This document shows, one piece after another, positions 10,016 through 20,592 of a DNA stretch of 64,000 nucleotides (position 1 is its first letter; every line of letters starts with the position of its first letter). The position numbers and the translations under genes are program-made. The DNA comes from Lithodes maja (Eukaryota > Arthropoda > Malacostraca > Decapoda > Lithodidae), in the NCBI GenBank assembly GCA_037953745.1, contig JBAKBP010003119.1, positions 62,001 to 126,000 on the forward strand, written 5' to 3'. The notes below the pieces were generated by a model. The model was given only the letters and a program-made list of their open reading frames with translations, did no database searches and had not been told where the DNA came from.

Positions 10016-12766
10016 TTAAGTGTATAGTGGATCTGGTTCATTTCTTCCTATAGCAGTTAGGCTGCTAGGAAAGTTCCTATTAAAATTGTTTATATGTTGG
10101 TGTCTTTCTCTTAAATCATTGTATAAGTTTTCATTTATTAGTTCAATTCTTTCCCAGATCTTTTTCGCTCTATGGTACAGTTTAACATTTAATGGGCTTA
10201 TTTTTGCTATGTGGTGTAAATCTTGGGTTGTATGTAAATAAGGGTATCTTGTATTTGTTGCAAATCTGAGAGCTTTGTTTTGTACTCGTTGTAATGTTAG
10301 TATTTGTGATTTGCTGAGAGTCAGTGTAGGTATTGGGGGGTATTCAAGGATTGGGAGGACTAAGGCTTTTATTAAATGTATTTTAATAGGTGTACTGAGG
10401 TTTCTAAAACGGAAGAGTTTGCTCAGGGCATGGATAGCTCTTCCCTTTCTTTCACTTACGTTAGTGATATAGCTTGTACTTGAGATTTTAAGTCCAAGAG
10501 ATTTTCCATTTTGTTGGAAATTAACTAGGTTTTCATTTATTACCAAGTCTTCATTTTTTTTGGAGCCGATTGGAATGATGGCGAACTTATTGACATTAGT
10601 TTTAATCTTCCATTTTTTTTCATATGTATTAATTGTCTCAACTTCTAGTTTTGTTCTTGCGTTCATCATGTGCTTGGATTTTCCCTGGTAATGGATTATC
10701 TGGGTGATATCGTCCGCATAACTGATATTTAGTCCTGTGTGAGAATTAGGTGTATCTCTGGTGTATATTATGAAGAGAGTGGGTGACAAGACGCTGCCCT
10801 GAGGTACTCCACAGCTTAATTGAAAGTACTCACCAAGGTAAGAGTTTATTTTAACTCTGGCTTTTCTGTCATCAAGAAAATCGCATAAGAGTTTTTCTAT
10901 GATGACAGGCAAGTCCAGATGTAGAATTTTGTACTTTAGTCCTTGGTGCCATACTTTGTCAAAAGCCTTAGTAATGTCTCTCAGGACTAGGTGGCATTGT
11001 CCCCTGTCTGCTTTGCTTAAGGCAATTTGTTCTGTTATTACTGCAAGTGCGTGTGTGGTGCCTCTGTGTTGTCTGAAACCGTATTGATTATTGTTATGTT
11101 TGTCGTTTATTTCAAGATGAGTTCTTAATCTTGTGTTTATAACTCTCTCGAAGATTTTGCCGGGAACTTCAAGGAGCGAGATTGGGCGGTAATTGTTTGG
11201 ATTGTGGGGTGTTTTTCCTGGTTTTGGGATCAATTTGATGGTTGATTTTTTGAATGTGTCTGGAAAGTAGCCTGCAGAGAGTGAAGCATTAAAAATATTT
11301 CTTAATTTTGAAATTGAAGATTCTGGGAGGTGTGTCAGTATAGTTTTGTTGATCCCACTTTCTCCTGGACAGGTATTTTTTGTGTTTTTTATGATGGCTT
11401 TAATTTCTGTGTTTGTTATGGGTTTCGTGAGGAAGCTCTGCTCATCAAGTCTGGAAAAGTCTGCTTGATGGTATGGAGTTGTGCGATTGAAGTTTTCTTG
11501 CATATAGTTGTTAACTCTGTCGTTGTTTTCTTCATCTTCATCATCACTGTCTTCCTCTTCTTCGTTGAGTACTCTCTCCCAAATTCTTCTATGGATTGTT
11601 TCTTGGTTTTGTTCGTCAAAAATTTTGTTATTTTGCTCATCTATGATGTAATGAGTAGGTGGGCTGACTTCTCCAGTCAGTGATTTGAATTTTCTCCAGA
11701 AAACCTCCGGTTCAGAGTATGTAGCTGTTAATTGTGTGAGTGTGTTTTCCCAGTGTATGTTTGCTTCTTCTTGTAAAGTGTGTCTTAGTGTGTTTTGGAG
11801 TGTTTTGTATCTGTTGTAATGTACATTAGTCCAGCCATGAGTGTTTGCATGATGTCTGAGTGCAGTATATTGTTGTATTAATAATTGTGTTTCATGGGTA
11901 GGTGTAGTGCCTGTTAATTTCTTGAGTCTTGTGTGTGGTATGCATGTGTTGATTGCTTGATTGATTGTGTTATACCATGTATCAATCTCTGTATCAATTT
12001 CTTCTAGTGTGGCTTCATTTAGTTCAGTTTGTGTTGTGTGTTCTTCTATGTTTGTTTGAAAATCATCCCAGTTTGTCGCTGGAATGTTAGGACGTGGGGC
12101 TGCGGGGATATAGATGGGGGCTGTACTGATTTGGGTTATAATCATTGTGTGGTCACTTGTTGTTAGTGGCCCTTGTTTTATATTAATATTGTGATATGTG
12201 TTGTAATTAGTCAGCATTGTGTCTGGAGTTGTGGCTGAGTTGGCGGTGAAGAATGTTGGAAAGTGAGGTCCTATATGTTGAATTATTCTGTCTAATATTA
12301 ATTTGTGTAGTTGTCTTCCTGTTGTGTTGGTATGTCTGTATCCAAATGTTGGGTGGTTTGCATTTAAGTCCCCAAAAAGGTATACCGGTGTATTTCTTCT
12401 GAATAATGCTATGTAGTCTGGTGTGGGGATAAACAGTCTGCTTGGTGGTATGTAATCTGTAGCTATTATTATTGGACCTGTTTCTGTTTGAATTTGTACT
12501 GCTAGTGTGTTCGTCAAGAAGTCATCTGTGATTTTGTGTTGTAATTCTTGTCTAATTGCAATGGCAGTGCCATCCATGTGTCTGTTGTATATGTTTGATT
12601 TTATTACTTTAAATCCTGGGATCTTTAGACTTTCTTCATTTTTAACACCATGACTTTGTATTAGTATTATGTCTGGTTTGAGTTGTAGATATGTGTTGAC
12701 TAACTCGTGCTTTCTGTTATTCCATGTGAGTACATTATGTTGAATAATTTTTAGATTTTGAGCCAT
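10016..12766 (-). CDS. LINE ORF2: endonuclease-reverse transcriptase (916 aa)
   Basis: An intact 916-codon frame beginning MAQNLKIIQHNVLTWNN. Residues 1 to about 215 form the endonuclease/exonuclease/phosphatase fold: IIQHNVLTW (Asn), VYLFGDLNANH (Asp-Asn) and TTSDHTMI (Asp-His) are visible. The usual Glu motif (QETH) reads ILIQSHGVK, so the metal-binding Glu seems replaced. The RT domain follows with YRPISLLEVPGKIFERV, YGFRQHRGTTHALAVI, RDITKAFDKVWH, GVPQGSVLSPTLF and SYADDITQII. The C-terminal region has LPILEYPPIPT and QNKALRFA blocks. It would nick the target DNA and copy the element RNA there. Same-strand ORF1 ends 6 bp upstream. Whether it is active depends on the endonuclease substitution. 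Confidence 0.85.
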   Translation of the reverse strand: MAQNLKIIQHNVLTWNNRKHELVNTYLQLKPDIILIQSHGVKNEESLKIPGFKVIKSNIYNRHMDGTAIAIRQELQHKITDDFLTNTLAVQIQTETGPIIIATDYIPPSRLFIPTPDYIALFRRNTPVYLFGDLNANHPTFGYRHTNTTGRQLHKLILDRIIQHIGPHFPTFFTANSATTPDTMLTNYNTYHNINIKQGPLTTSDHTMIITQISTAPIYIPAAPRPNIPATNWDDFQTNIEEHTTQTELNEATLEEIDTEIDTWYNTINQAINTCIPHTRLKKLTGTTPTHETQLLIQQYTALRHHANTHGWTNVHYNRYKTLQNTLRHTLQEEANIHWENTLTQLTATYSEPEVFWRKFKSLTGEVSPPTHYIIDEQNNKIFDEQNQETIHRRIWERVLNEEEEDSDDEDEENNDRVNNYMQENFNRTTPYHQADFSRLDEQSFLTKPITNTEIKAIIKNTKNTCPGESGINKTILTHLPESSISKLRNIFNASLSAGYFPDTFKKSTIKLIPKPGKTPHNPNNYRPISLLEVPGKIFERVINTRLRTHLEINDKHNNNQYGFRQHRGTTHALAVITEQIALSKADRGQCHLVLRDITKAFDKVWHQGLKYKILHLDLPVIIEKLLCDFLDDRKARVKINSYLGEYFQLSCGVPQGSVLSPTLFIIYTRDTPNSHTGLNISYADDITQIIHYQGKSKHMMNARTKLEVETINTYEKKWKIKTNVNKFAIIPIGSKKNEDLVINENLVNFQQNGKSLGLKISSTSYITNVSERKGRAIHALSKLFRFRNLSTPIKIHLIKALVLPILEYPPIPTLTLSKSQILTLQRVQNKALRFATNTRYPYLHTTQDLHHIAKISPLNVKLYHRAKKIWERIELINENLYNDLRERHQHINNFNRNFPSSLTAIGRNEPDPLYT

Positions 12767-12772
12767 GTTTGA

Positions 12773-13381
12773 TTAAGTTGTTTTTTTCCCTTTTTGGGCT
12801 GTTGTTTGGGTGTGAGTGGGATTTGTATGAGTTGGTATTACTCGTTCATCTTTGGCTTTTTTGAGGTTATTTTCATTTAACTGATGGATGTCGTGATTTT
12901 GGGGTTTTGCAGTGCTCCTGGTGTTTCGTGCGAGTGCGGGTGTGCTTGTTAGGGCATGGGTTGACTGTGGCTGGTCTTCATGTTCTTCTGTTTTGTCTTG
13001 TTCATTTACCTCTGAGTCCTCTGCTTCGACGTCGACGCTGCTGAGATCGGAGTCGGTAAATCCTTCACTGCTGCTGCTTAAATCTTGTTGTTGTTGTGGT
13101 TCTGGGTCTTCACTGCTGCTGCTTGATTGTTGTTGTTGTTGTATTTCTGGGTCATTGGCAATATTTTCATTATTTTCGTCTTCTATGTTATCATTGTTAT
13201 TTGCTTGTGGTTGAGGGGCGGAAAGTATGGATTCCTTCATCTCTGTGTAATTTCCTTTTCCTCTTGTAAATTTTATAGATTCTTCCAGAGTGAACGTGGG
13301 AAGTTTTAAGACTGGAAGGCCGTTTAATTTTGAGTAAGTGGTATAACATAACAGCTTATTTATACATATTAGGTGGATCAT
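12773..13381 (-). CDS. LINE ORF1-like protein (202 aa)
   Basis: This frame lies just upstream of ORF2 in the same LINE, the position of ORF1. It is low in complexity: after a short N-terminus with LPTFTLEESIKF it has acidic Asn/Glu stretches, poly-Gln and poly-Ser runs (residues about 80-115) and a Thr/His/Gln-rich tail ending KKGKKTT-like. No zinc knuckle (CCHC) is visible, unlike typical Jockey ORF1 proteins, so the RNA-binding part may be lost or lie in a missing 5' portion. I infer an RNA-binding chaperone role from position only. The N-terminus may be truncated. Confidence 0.5.
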   Translation of the reverse strand: MIHLICINKLLCYTTYSKLNGLPVLKLPTFTLEESIKFTRGKGNYTEMKESILSAPQPQANNNDNIEDENNENIANDPEIQQQQQSSSSSEDPEPQQQQDLSSSSEGFTDSDLSSVDVEAEDSEVNEQDKTEEHEDQPQSTHALTSTPALARNTRSTAKPQNHDIHQLNENNLKKAKDERVIPTHTNPTHTQTTAQKGKKTT

Positions 13382-13555
13382 AGTAAGGTTTATTGGGTGT
13401 TGGCTAGCATATGATTGGCTAGTTGGCGACCAATGAGGCGCGCGCTTTTCCTGCCTCCTGGTTGGCTGGGAGGGTTCGTAGATGCTAGATGTTGTCGTAG
13501 GGGGTCTGCTGGGCGAGGGGGCGGGGCCCTTGTGAGGGGCGGCGGGCCCCTGTGT

Positions 13556-13935
13556 GTTGCATCTCTCTCGCTATTCTATCGCTACAATAATAATCAATGT
13601 TCGTCAGAGCTTTCCCAGTGTATACTACCTCTTCTACGTAGGGCATGTGGTACCCATCTTGCAACACAATCCCACCCCTACTCTGTGCAACTCTCCAACC
13701 CAAGAGTGAAACGTTACTCTCAGACTTTCTTCTATTCAACAGCTAAGCTCTGGAACTCTCTCCCACAATCAGTCTTCCCCTATTCCTATGACTTAAATTG
13801 CTTCAAACTCTGCGTGTCCAGGCATTTTGGCTCGAACGTCCCTTGATTTTGGCCCTGTCACTCTTTCAACTCTGGGGAAGGCACTCGCTACAGGAAGTTC
13901 TGCCTTTTGCCTCCCTCACTCGCATATAAAAAATA
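13556..13935 (+). mobile_element. Family J LINE, 3'-end fragment
   Basis: Plus-strand coding for the C-terminus (SLFYRYNNNQCSSELSQC, then FFYSTAKLWNSLPQSVFP and CVSRHFGSNVP stop at 13844) followed by the 3' UTR starting TTTTGGCCCTGTCACTC and an A/T-rich tail at 13927-13950. The same ending is present at 17296 with 19336-19410, at 55530-55590, in 60285-60380 and, antisense, at 57170-57250. It is severely 5'-truncated. Confidence 0.75.
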
Positions 13936-13954
13936 ATAATAATATAATTATATA

Positions 13955-13958
13955 TACA

Positions 13959-14015
<57 letters not shown>

Positions 14016-14022
14016 TATATAT
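13955..14022. repeat. (TA)n microsatellite
   Basis: Alternating TA between the tail of one family J copy and the 5' end of the next. It may have expanded from the AT-rich tail. Confidence 0.9.
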
Positions 14023-14259
14023 GCACCAATCGAGCAGGATTAGACCCAGGAGAGGTTATAGGTATTTGATAAGGAGTCGCTGGAACTCCCGTTTCATTTG
14101 CTTGGCCTCTCTTACTGATTTCCTTTGTGCCTCACTTACACTGAGAGTAATACAGCTAGCTGTAACAAACCCCTCCTCCTCCGATCCATTTCACTACACT
14201 AAACATGCACACCACACTTCCTTCTTCCCCATCAAAATAAAAAAAGAAATCATGATGAT

Positions 14260-17200
14260 CCATTGCCCAGCCTCGGAGCTCCCAGGGCGGAAGGGGGGGG
14301 GGGGGGGGCATAAATGCCCCCACACCCGCCCGACCTTCCCCTGACGACCCCTCAAAAGTGTCTGGACCTCGGCCTGTTACTCTTACTATTAACTTTTGCA
14401 ACATTCGTGGCCTTTCCTCTAATTTTCCCTCTGTTGAACACCATCTCTCCTCCTCCAAACCTGATCTTCTTTTCCTCACTGAAATGCAGGTGTCTGAAGC
14501 AATTACCAGCAACCCCTTCTCTGTATCCTCCTACTTTCAAAGCTAAAGGCGGATGTTGTGCATAATAATAATAATAATAATAATAATAATCTTCTGGTTA
14601 CTTATATAGCGCCCGTATCTCCTCCTTCGAGGATTCACAAGCGCTTCACATACATACGTACACAACAAACTCACTTGCTCTCGTGTTCCCGATTTCGACT
14701 CCTCTGAAATCTCAACTTTATAGCTCAAGCTATGCTGTCATTCTCATACTAAATATTTCCGTGCTGTCTATCTTTCCCCTAACTCTACCGACTTTCCAAA
14801 ATTCTTCGACTATCTAAACTCTAAAGTGGAACACATTCTATCCATTTCTCCTTTCTCAGAAATCTCCATCTTGGGAGATTTCAACGTTCACCACCGCCAA
14901 TGGCTCTCCTCTCACACTACTGACCAATCTGGTGAACAAGCCCACGTCTTTTCTATCTTAAATGACCTAGAGCAGTTGGTTCAGCAACCCACCCGTATCC
15001 CGGATTACTTCGGAGATCGGTCCCACATTCTTGACTTGTGTTTAATTTCTAACCCTTCTTCTTATACTGTCTTTTCTCTTCTTTGGGCTCATCCGACCAT
15101 AAACTTATCTCTGTCACCTGTCCTATCTCTCCAGTACGGCCACCCGATCCTCCCAGCCGGTGGCACTTGTGGCACTCTGGCGCTGCCGACAGGGAGGCTC
15201 TCTGGCAGTACTTCTTTGATTTCCCATGGACTGATTTTTGCTTCCGTGGACGGGGACCCTCGTATAGTAATGAACGTATTACCAAGGTAATCCTATCGGG
15301 CATGGAGGCATATTTCCATCTTCTTTCTCTCAGACTAATGGAAACAAATCTTGGTTTACTCACGCTTGTTCTACTGCTGTCCGCAATAAGGAGGAAGCAT
15401 TCAAACGGTACCGACGCCTTAAAACTCAAGAATCTCATTTCTCCTATGTTTCTACCCAGAATCAAGCCAAATCTGTTCTTCGACTTGCCAAGCACTCTTT
15501 CATCAATAATAAATGCACTGAACTATCCAACTCTAGATCTTCCCAAGTTTTCTGGCATTTAGCCAAAAACCTCTCCAACAATTTTTCTTCCTCGTCTTTC
15601 TCTCCCCTTTTCCACTCTGATGGCACAACCATCACTCCTTCCTCTGATAAAGCTGAATTCTTCGCTCAAACATCCGCTAGAAACTCTGCCTTGGATGATT
15701 CTGGTGCTATTCCTCCCTCTCCACCCCCTCTCTCCTACTTATGCCTAATGTCCTAATCTCTTCTAAAGATGTACTTTCTACCCTCTCTGGGCTTGATACT
15801 AAAAAGGCATACGGTCCGGATGGTGTTCCTCCTGTTGTACTCAAAAACTGTGCTTCCGTGCCGACTCTCTGCCTAGGTAAACTCTTTCGTCTGTCTCTTC
15901 TCTAATGTCTTCCCTTCTTGCTGGAAGTTTGCTCTCATTCAACCCGTCTCAAAGATGGGTGACTACTCTCAACCCTCCAAATATCATCCAATTGCTCTCA
16001 TCTCTTGTATCTCTAAAGTTTTTAAAACTATTCTTACTTCCAAATTTCTTAAGAAATTATCTTCTCATAATCCACTCTCAGATCGTTAGTATGGCTTCCT
16101 TGAGGGTCGTTCTACTGGTGATCTTCTTTCATATCTTACTAACTCTTGGTCATCCTCCTTTTGGGACTTCGGGGAGACCTAATTTTCTATTGCGCTAGAC
16201 ATATTGAAGGCCTTCGATAGAGTCTGGCACAAATCTTTAATTTCTAAACTACCTTCCTTCGGTTTCTATCCATCCATCTGTGCCTTTGTCTCTAATTTGC
16301 TTTCCGGCCGTTCCATAGCTGCGGTTGTGGACGGCCATCGTTCACTTCCTCATCCTATCAATTCCGGTGATCCTCAGGGATCTGTCCTATCTCCCATTCT
16401 CTTTCTAATTTTCATAAATAATCTTCTCAACTGTACCTCCAGTCCTATCCATTCATATGCAGATGACTCTACCTTACACTATTCAATTAGTTTCCCAGAA
16501 CGCCCCAGCAAACAACCCCTCAACAGCAAACTGAATGAAGCCATAGAACACTTATCTTCTGATCTAACTACCATCTCCAATTGGGGCAGAGAAAACCTTG
16601 TTATCTTTAATGCTTCCAAAACCCAATTTCTCCATCTATCTACCCACCGTGAACTCCCAGAGGACTATCCCATATTCTTCAACAATACAAAAATCAACCT
16701 TACATCTTCTCTCAGTATTCTCTGTGTCTTTTTCTTCAGCTCTCTCTTGGAAGGACCATATTACCAGTCTTGCTAAGGCGGCCTCCCAGAAGCTGGGTGT
16801 GCTCATCCGCCTCAAGGAGTTCTTTACCCCTGCTCAGCTTCTTGCTCTGTACAGGGGCATAGTGCTTCCTTATATTGAGTATTGTTCACATGTGTGGGGA
16901 AGATCCTCTCACACAGCACTTCTAGACAAAGTAGAAAGAAAAGCCTTTCGTATCATTAACTCCCGTCCTGTCACCGACTCTCTTCAATCCATCTCTCTTC
17001 GCCGCAATGTTGTATCTCTTTTGCTATTCTATCGCTACTATAATAAGTTTTCCTCAGAGCTCTCTCAATGCATACCACCTCCTCTACATAAGGTATGTAG
17101 TACCCGTCTCGCAACACAATCCCACCCCTACTCTGTACAGCTCTCCAACTCAAGAGTGAAACGTTACTTCCAATTTTTCTTCTATTCAACAGCTGAGCTC

Positions 17201-17296
17201 TGGAACTCTCTCCCTGAATCCATCTTTCCCTCATCCTATGACTTAAATTGTTTCAAACTCCGTGTGTTCAGACATTTTGGCTCGAACGTTCCTTGA
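14260..17296 (+). pseudogene. Family J endonuclease-reverse transcriptase, decayed
   Basis: Motifs appear in order but across several frames. The endonuclease shows INFCNIRGLSSNF, LLFLTEMQVS, ISILGDFNVHHRQW and SSDHKLISV. The RT shows DTKKAYGPDGVPP, a degraded HPIALISCISKV, ALDILKAFDRVWHKSL, GDPQGSVLSPILFLIFINN and SYADDSTLHYS. The C-terminus reads LYRGIVLPYIEYCSHVWG and RLATQSHPYSVQLS. Frameshifts and stops between blocks, plus the SINE-like insertion, make it non-functional. It is Jockey/CR1-superfamily-like by block order; I cannot place the clade more exactly. Confidence 0.7.
14560..14685 (-). mobile_element. SINE-like tail with (ATT)n end
   Basis: On the minus strand the sequence reads AAGCGCTTGTGAATC, then GCGCTATATAAGTAACC, then (ATT)n at 14565-14590. 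A GCGCTATATAA block followed by an ATT tail is a widespread SINE/LINE-pair 3' end in metazoans. It interrupts the family J endonuclease frame, so it was inserted later. The 5' head was not recognised. Confidence 0.45.
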
Positions 17297-17744
17297 ATTT
17301 GGCCCTGTATAATAGAAGTTCATTTAGCCTTAACAGTAATACATTTAAAATACACAAAGTTATATAATATATCGAGGCTGAGATTGTTAAATGTGGACAT
17401 TCTTTACAGGCTCATAATTGATCTAAAATTGTGCAACAACACCTAGTACAAAACACATAAGATATTTTATTCCATTATCAAGTTTACCGATACAGGTGTA
17501 GTACAGAAATACAAGTGACTTTCAATTCAATTAAATTTCAATTCAAAACTTTTATCGACATGAACATTTGACATAGTTTTACAATACTTTACAATCATTA
17601 ACTCCAAACAGTCAATGGTAATTAGGACTGATACCTATTGATCTATATTGGTATACAAGATATTTTGGTTAAAATGGTTAGTTTATATTTAATGTAGAAT
17701 TAATGTAAAATTATACAAGAAAACTGCATTCTGTTAATGTGATA

Positions 17745-18500
17745 AAATTAAAGAGATCTAATATTGACTAATGATATGTTTAAAGAGATCCAATATTGAC
17801 TAATGATATGTTTAACCTCTGAAGTGCGCACGGGGGTAATTGAAAACCTCCCCCTGTGCTGACGTATTTGAGGTGTTTCCGTCACTAAAATATTCATTGT
17901 ACCATTAATAATTATCCATATGCGCCTATTATGGGTTGATTATAAAGGTATTAACCTGAAACAATAAAACTAGTGAAAACAGCGTTTGGATGGTCAAAAT
18001 CGGAGATATAGCCCGCGAGTTTTATAATGTATGGGTGAGGCAAGCTACCTTCCCGCCAATTTTCCCCAAGGCCACTGCGACACAGTCGATCGATACTCTC
18101 TCTCTCTCTCTTGCACTCGATTGCCATCAGTGATGACAACACCCTGCTTGCAACTCGCTAATGTTAGCACGAAAATATACCTCAGAATAAGGGAATAATA
18201 GGGAAAATAGGTGATAACTGAGGGATAGGAGGAAAGTGGGGAAGGAGGGGAGGTAGAGGACTGAGATTTTGCATGGCCCAGGGGCCAAACAAAAATAAAA
18301 AAATAAAAAAATAAAAATAAATTTTTTTTTTTTTCGATGTCAAAAGTTGATGTTTAATTTTACTTACTCAGGAGAGTCTTCCCGCAGTGCGCCGGGGGAA
18401 CTCTTAAGAGTCTTCCCGCAGCTCCCGGGTTAAAGAGATCTAATATTGACTAATGATATGTTTAAAGAGATCTAATATTGACTAATGATATGTTTTTTTC
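17745..18500. repeat. 32-bp tandem repeat split by a MITE
   Basis: The unit AAAGAGATCTAATATTGACTAATGATATGTTT (positions about 17752-17815 and 18434-18496) occurs about four times. The family A MITE sits inside one unit, and neighbouring intact units read ATGATATGTTTAAAGAGATC across the insertion point, providing a natural empty site. Confidence 0.85.
17812..18433 (-). mobile_element. Family A MITE, copy 1 (TTAA, piggyBac-like)
   Basis: Bounded by TTAA at 17812-17815 and 18430-18433. Ends are TTAACCTCTGAAGTGCGC and the reverse complement of TTAACCCGGGAGCTGCGG, an imperfect inverted repeat. The adjacent 32-bp repeat supplies an empty site with a single TTAA, which shows that TTAA was the duplicated target. 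Internally there is a (CTCT)n run, an A/T-rich patch and a 63-codon minus-strand frame also present in the other two copies. No transposase. Confidence 0.85.
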
Positions 18501-19416
18501 ATGTTTACTTTGAATATTAAAGCATTATTATAGGATCTAATTTCCTGAGGTAATTTATTCCAGATAAGACATCCAGAATAAGTAATGAATCGTTTCGTTA
18601 AATCTTTATGTGGTTTGGGAGGTCTGGGTGAGTTTCTATCTCTAGTGCTATGATTATGAATATTATATAACTTATTAAAATATAATTTTTAATACGGATT
18701 CAATTGATTATACACAAATTTAGCGGATTCGATTCTGTGAATGTCATATAGATTCAAATGCACTTAGTTCTTTAAAAATAGGATAAGTGTGGTCTAAGTA
18801 TTTTGCACCTGCAATTACTCTGATAATTTTCTTCTGCAGCAAAACTAAGGGTTGCAGTTTGGTTCTGGTAGCAGCTCCCCATACCACGTTACAGTACTGA
18901 AGATACGGATATATCAGGCTGTAATATAGACTCACCAAGGGTTCATTTGTTATATTATGTTTTACCTTGTAAATTATGCCTAAGCTTTTAGATATTTTCC
19001 CCTGAACATACCGAATGTGATCTGTCCAAGTCAGCTCTTCATCTACATAAACACCAAGACATTTCGTCGAGCGGCACCTGGCAATTGATTTATTACCCAA
19101 GACTATATCAGGTTCCATTTCTAAATGTTTATTACCAGAAAATAACATATAATGTATTTTGGATAAATTAATAGACAACTTAATTGCAACTAACCATTTA
19201 ATTAAAGACGTTAACAAGGTTTGTATTGATAACATTAATTAGAGTTGCCAGGTTGGGACTCTAATAAAATACATTGGTGTCATCAGCAAAGAGCACAAAC
19301 TTTATAATATCAGAGCAATTTGCTAAATTATTAAAGTCACTCCTTTAACTCTGGTGGAGGCACTCGTCACAGGCAGTTTTGCCTTTTGTCTCCCTCATCC
19401 ACATTAAAAAATAAAA

Positions 19417-19432
19417 TATATATATATATACC

Positions 19433-19492
<60 letters not shown>

Positions 19493-19504
19493 TATATATA
19501 TATA
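19417..19504. repeat. (TA)n microsatellite
   Basis: Alternating TA with one CCGG interruption, following the family J tail. Confidence 0.9.
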
Positions 19505-19603
19505 GTACAGTGTAATATAGAAGGTCAAACATATCAGTGTATTTCAACAGCTATTAAATCAGCGTTGTGGAAACAAAATATGAAAAACTCTCATGATACC
19601 GCC

Positions 19604-19800
19604 TTAACCCTCTGAGGATCATGATTCGTTTTAACAGCTTACAAGATTTGTTACAGCTTGGGAAGGATATGTAGAAGTTAAGAGGATAAAAACCGTCTCA
19701 ATTAACCCTGTGACGTCCATATACCCCTCCATATCTAAATGCAATCGTCTACTGAAAGCCAGAAAAGTAGAGAATATATGCGTCCTTATAGTATACTGCA
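19604..19800. mobile_element. Family D MITE, degenerate
   Basis: Starts TTAACCCTCTGAGGATCATGA and contains the D-type centre CTCAATTAACCCTGTGACGTCCATATACCC and TAAATGCAATCGTCTACTGAAAGCCAGAAAA. The right end is degraded. Elements of this family are near-palindromic with TTAA at both ends and in the centre. Confidence 0.55.
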
Positions 19801-19932
19801 ATAGTAAATAAGAGAAAAGCCACGTACTGCCCACAAGGAAAATCTGCTGTAAATTAACGAGTGTCTGCAGTAAGCTACACAAGATGAAAAACCTCAAGTA
19901 GGGAAGACCAACGACGCCACTTATAGAGGGCA

Positions 19933-20309
19933 TTAAGGGGGTAGTGCTTGGTTTATGGTCTATGTATACATTTATTAATTTAATTTTGAGTTTCCTCGCA
20001 CGACCTCCATCAAGCTTTATAAAACACCCCCTAGACCCCCTTTCAAGATAAATTTGTAAATTTTTCGGCAGAAAAATGTGCCGGCCAAAGGCCGGTTCCT
20101 TCTAAAATTGCAGGCTTGCTATCGCTCACCAGGAAGAAATCGACACCTAAATGGCACGAAAGGTTTTAATATTGACAAAGAAATTGGGCGAAAGTCTCCA
20201 AATCGCCTATTGGAACTATTGGAAGGAAAGTCTTAAAAACTCACAACTAATATGCTAAGCATGAGAGAGAATTAAGTGGGTCCAGCAAAAGCGACTACCA
20301 CCCCCTTAA
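19933..20309 (-). mobile_element. Family B MITE, copy 1
   Basis: TTAAGGGGGTAGTGCTTGG at the left end and the inverted equivalent (ACCACCCCCTTAA) at the right, both with TTAA. The interior shows the family landmarks in inverted order: ATTTTTCGGCAGAAAAATG, a CCGGCC hairpin region, GGCTTGCTATCGCTCACCAGG, and GACACCTAAATGGCACGAAAGG. It contains a minus-strand AATAAA at 19976-19971. Confidence 0.8.
19971..19976 (-). promoter_or_regulatory. Candidate poly(A) signal for the IGFBP-domain gene
   Basis: AATAAA on the minus strand, about 620 bases after the stop codon and inside a family B MITE. If used, the 3' UTR would consist almost wholly of MITE sequence. No transcript evidence is available, and other weaker signals may be used. 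Confidence 0.25.
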
Positions 20310-20323
20310 TGAAAGGAGATACA

Positions 20324-20592
20324 AGCTTTAAAAAAAAAAAAAAAAAAAAAACACCCCGATATCCCCCGATTTTTCGATAAAAAAAATTAACTTAAAATTA
20401 TATGCTGGATATCGCTCGCCTGGAAAAAATAGACGCCTAAATGGCACGAAAGGTCTTTATATATTGATATAGAAAGGATACGAAAGGTCTTAAACTCGAC
20501 AAACTAATGGGGCAAACTTCTTAAAACCTCAAAACTAATATGCTAAACACGAGGAAGAAGTGAGACCATAAATACGACTAATCTTCCTTTAA
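20324..20592 (-). mobile_element. Family B MITE, copy 2, truncated, in the 3' UTR
   Basis: A run of A (20331-20351) replaces the left end; the rest follows family B (TATCGCTCGCCTGG, GACGCCTAAATGGCACGAAAGG, CAAAACTAATATGCTAAACA) to a TTAA at 20589-20592. The TTAA end lies 5 bases beyond the stop codon of the IGFBP-domain gene on the minus strand, so the element forms the start of its 3' UTR. Confidence 0.7.

Larger units (their letters stand above)
9690..13555 (-). mobile_element. Near-complete antisense LINE (Jockey-like)
   Basis: The element reads on the minus strand: 5' region (about 13555-13382, GC-rich), ORF1 (13381-12773), a 6-bp gap, ORF2 (12766-10016), a 3' UTR of about 285 bp, and a 41-base poly(A) tail seen as T at 9690-9730. 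The two-ORF layout, apurinic-type endonuclease, RT and poly(A) fit the Jockey superfamily. ORF2 has no internal stop, so this is the best preserved mobile element here. The exact 5' end is uncertain. Left it abuts a Penelope relic; right it abuts a family J LINE end. Confidence 0.8.
17313..19335 (-). mobile_element. Antisense LINE fragment inserted in the family J 3' UTR
   Basis: On the minus strand coding starts at about 19335 with KFVLFADDTNVFY, has one stop, and continues (19235-18744) with a thumb region containing RSTKCLGVYVDEELTWTDHI and YCNVVWGAA. The rest (18743-17313) is non-coding 3' sequence that includes a 32-bp tandem repeat and a family A MITE. Sequence on either side rejoins a family J 3' UTR. 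It is 5'-truncated inside the RT and CR1/L2- or Jockey-like. Confidence 0.7.
14045..19410 (+). mobile_element. Family J LINE, near full length but broken by nested insertions
   Basis: A 5' UTR (about 14045-14250, matched at 60081-60280), an endonuclease-RT coding region (to 17296) and a 3' UTR split in two: TTGGCCCTGT at 17302-17312 resumes as GTCACTCCTTTAACTCTGG at 19336. The intervening 2 kb is an antisense LINE, which in turn contains a family A MITE, giving three nested levels. A SINE-like piece also interrupts the endonuclease at 14560-14685. The tail ends in an A-rich stretch next to (TA)n. Confidence 0.75.
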
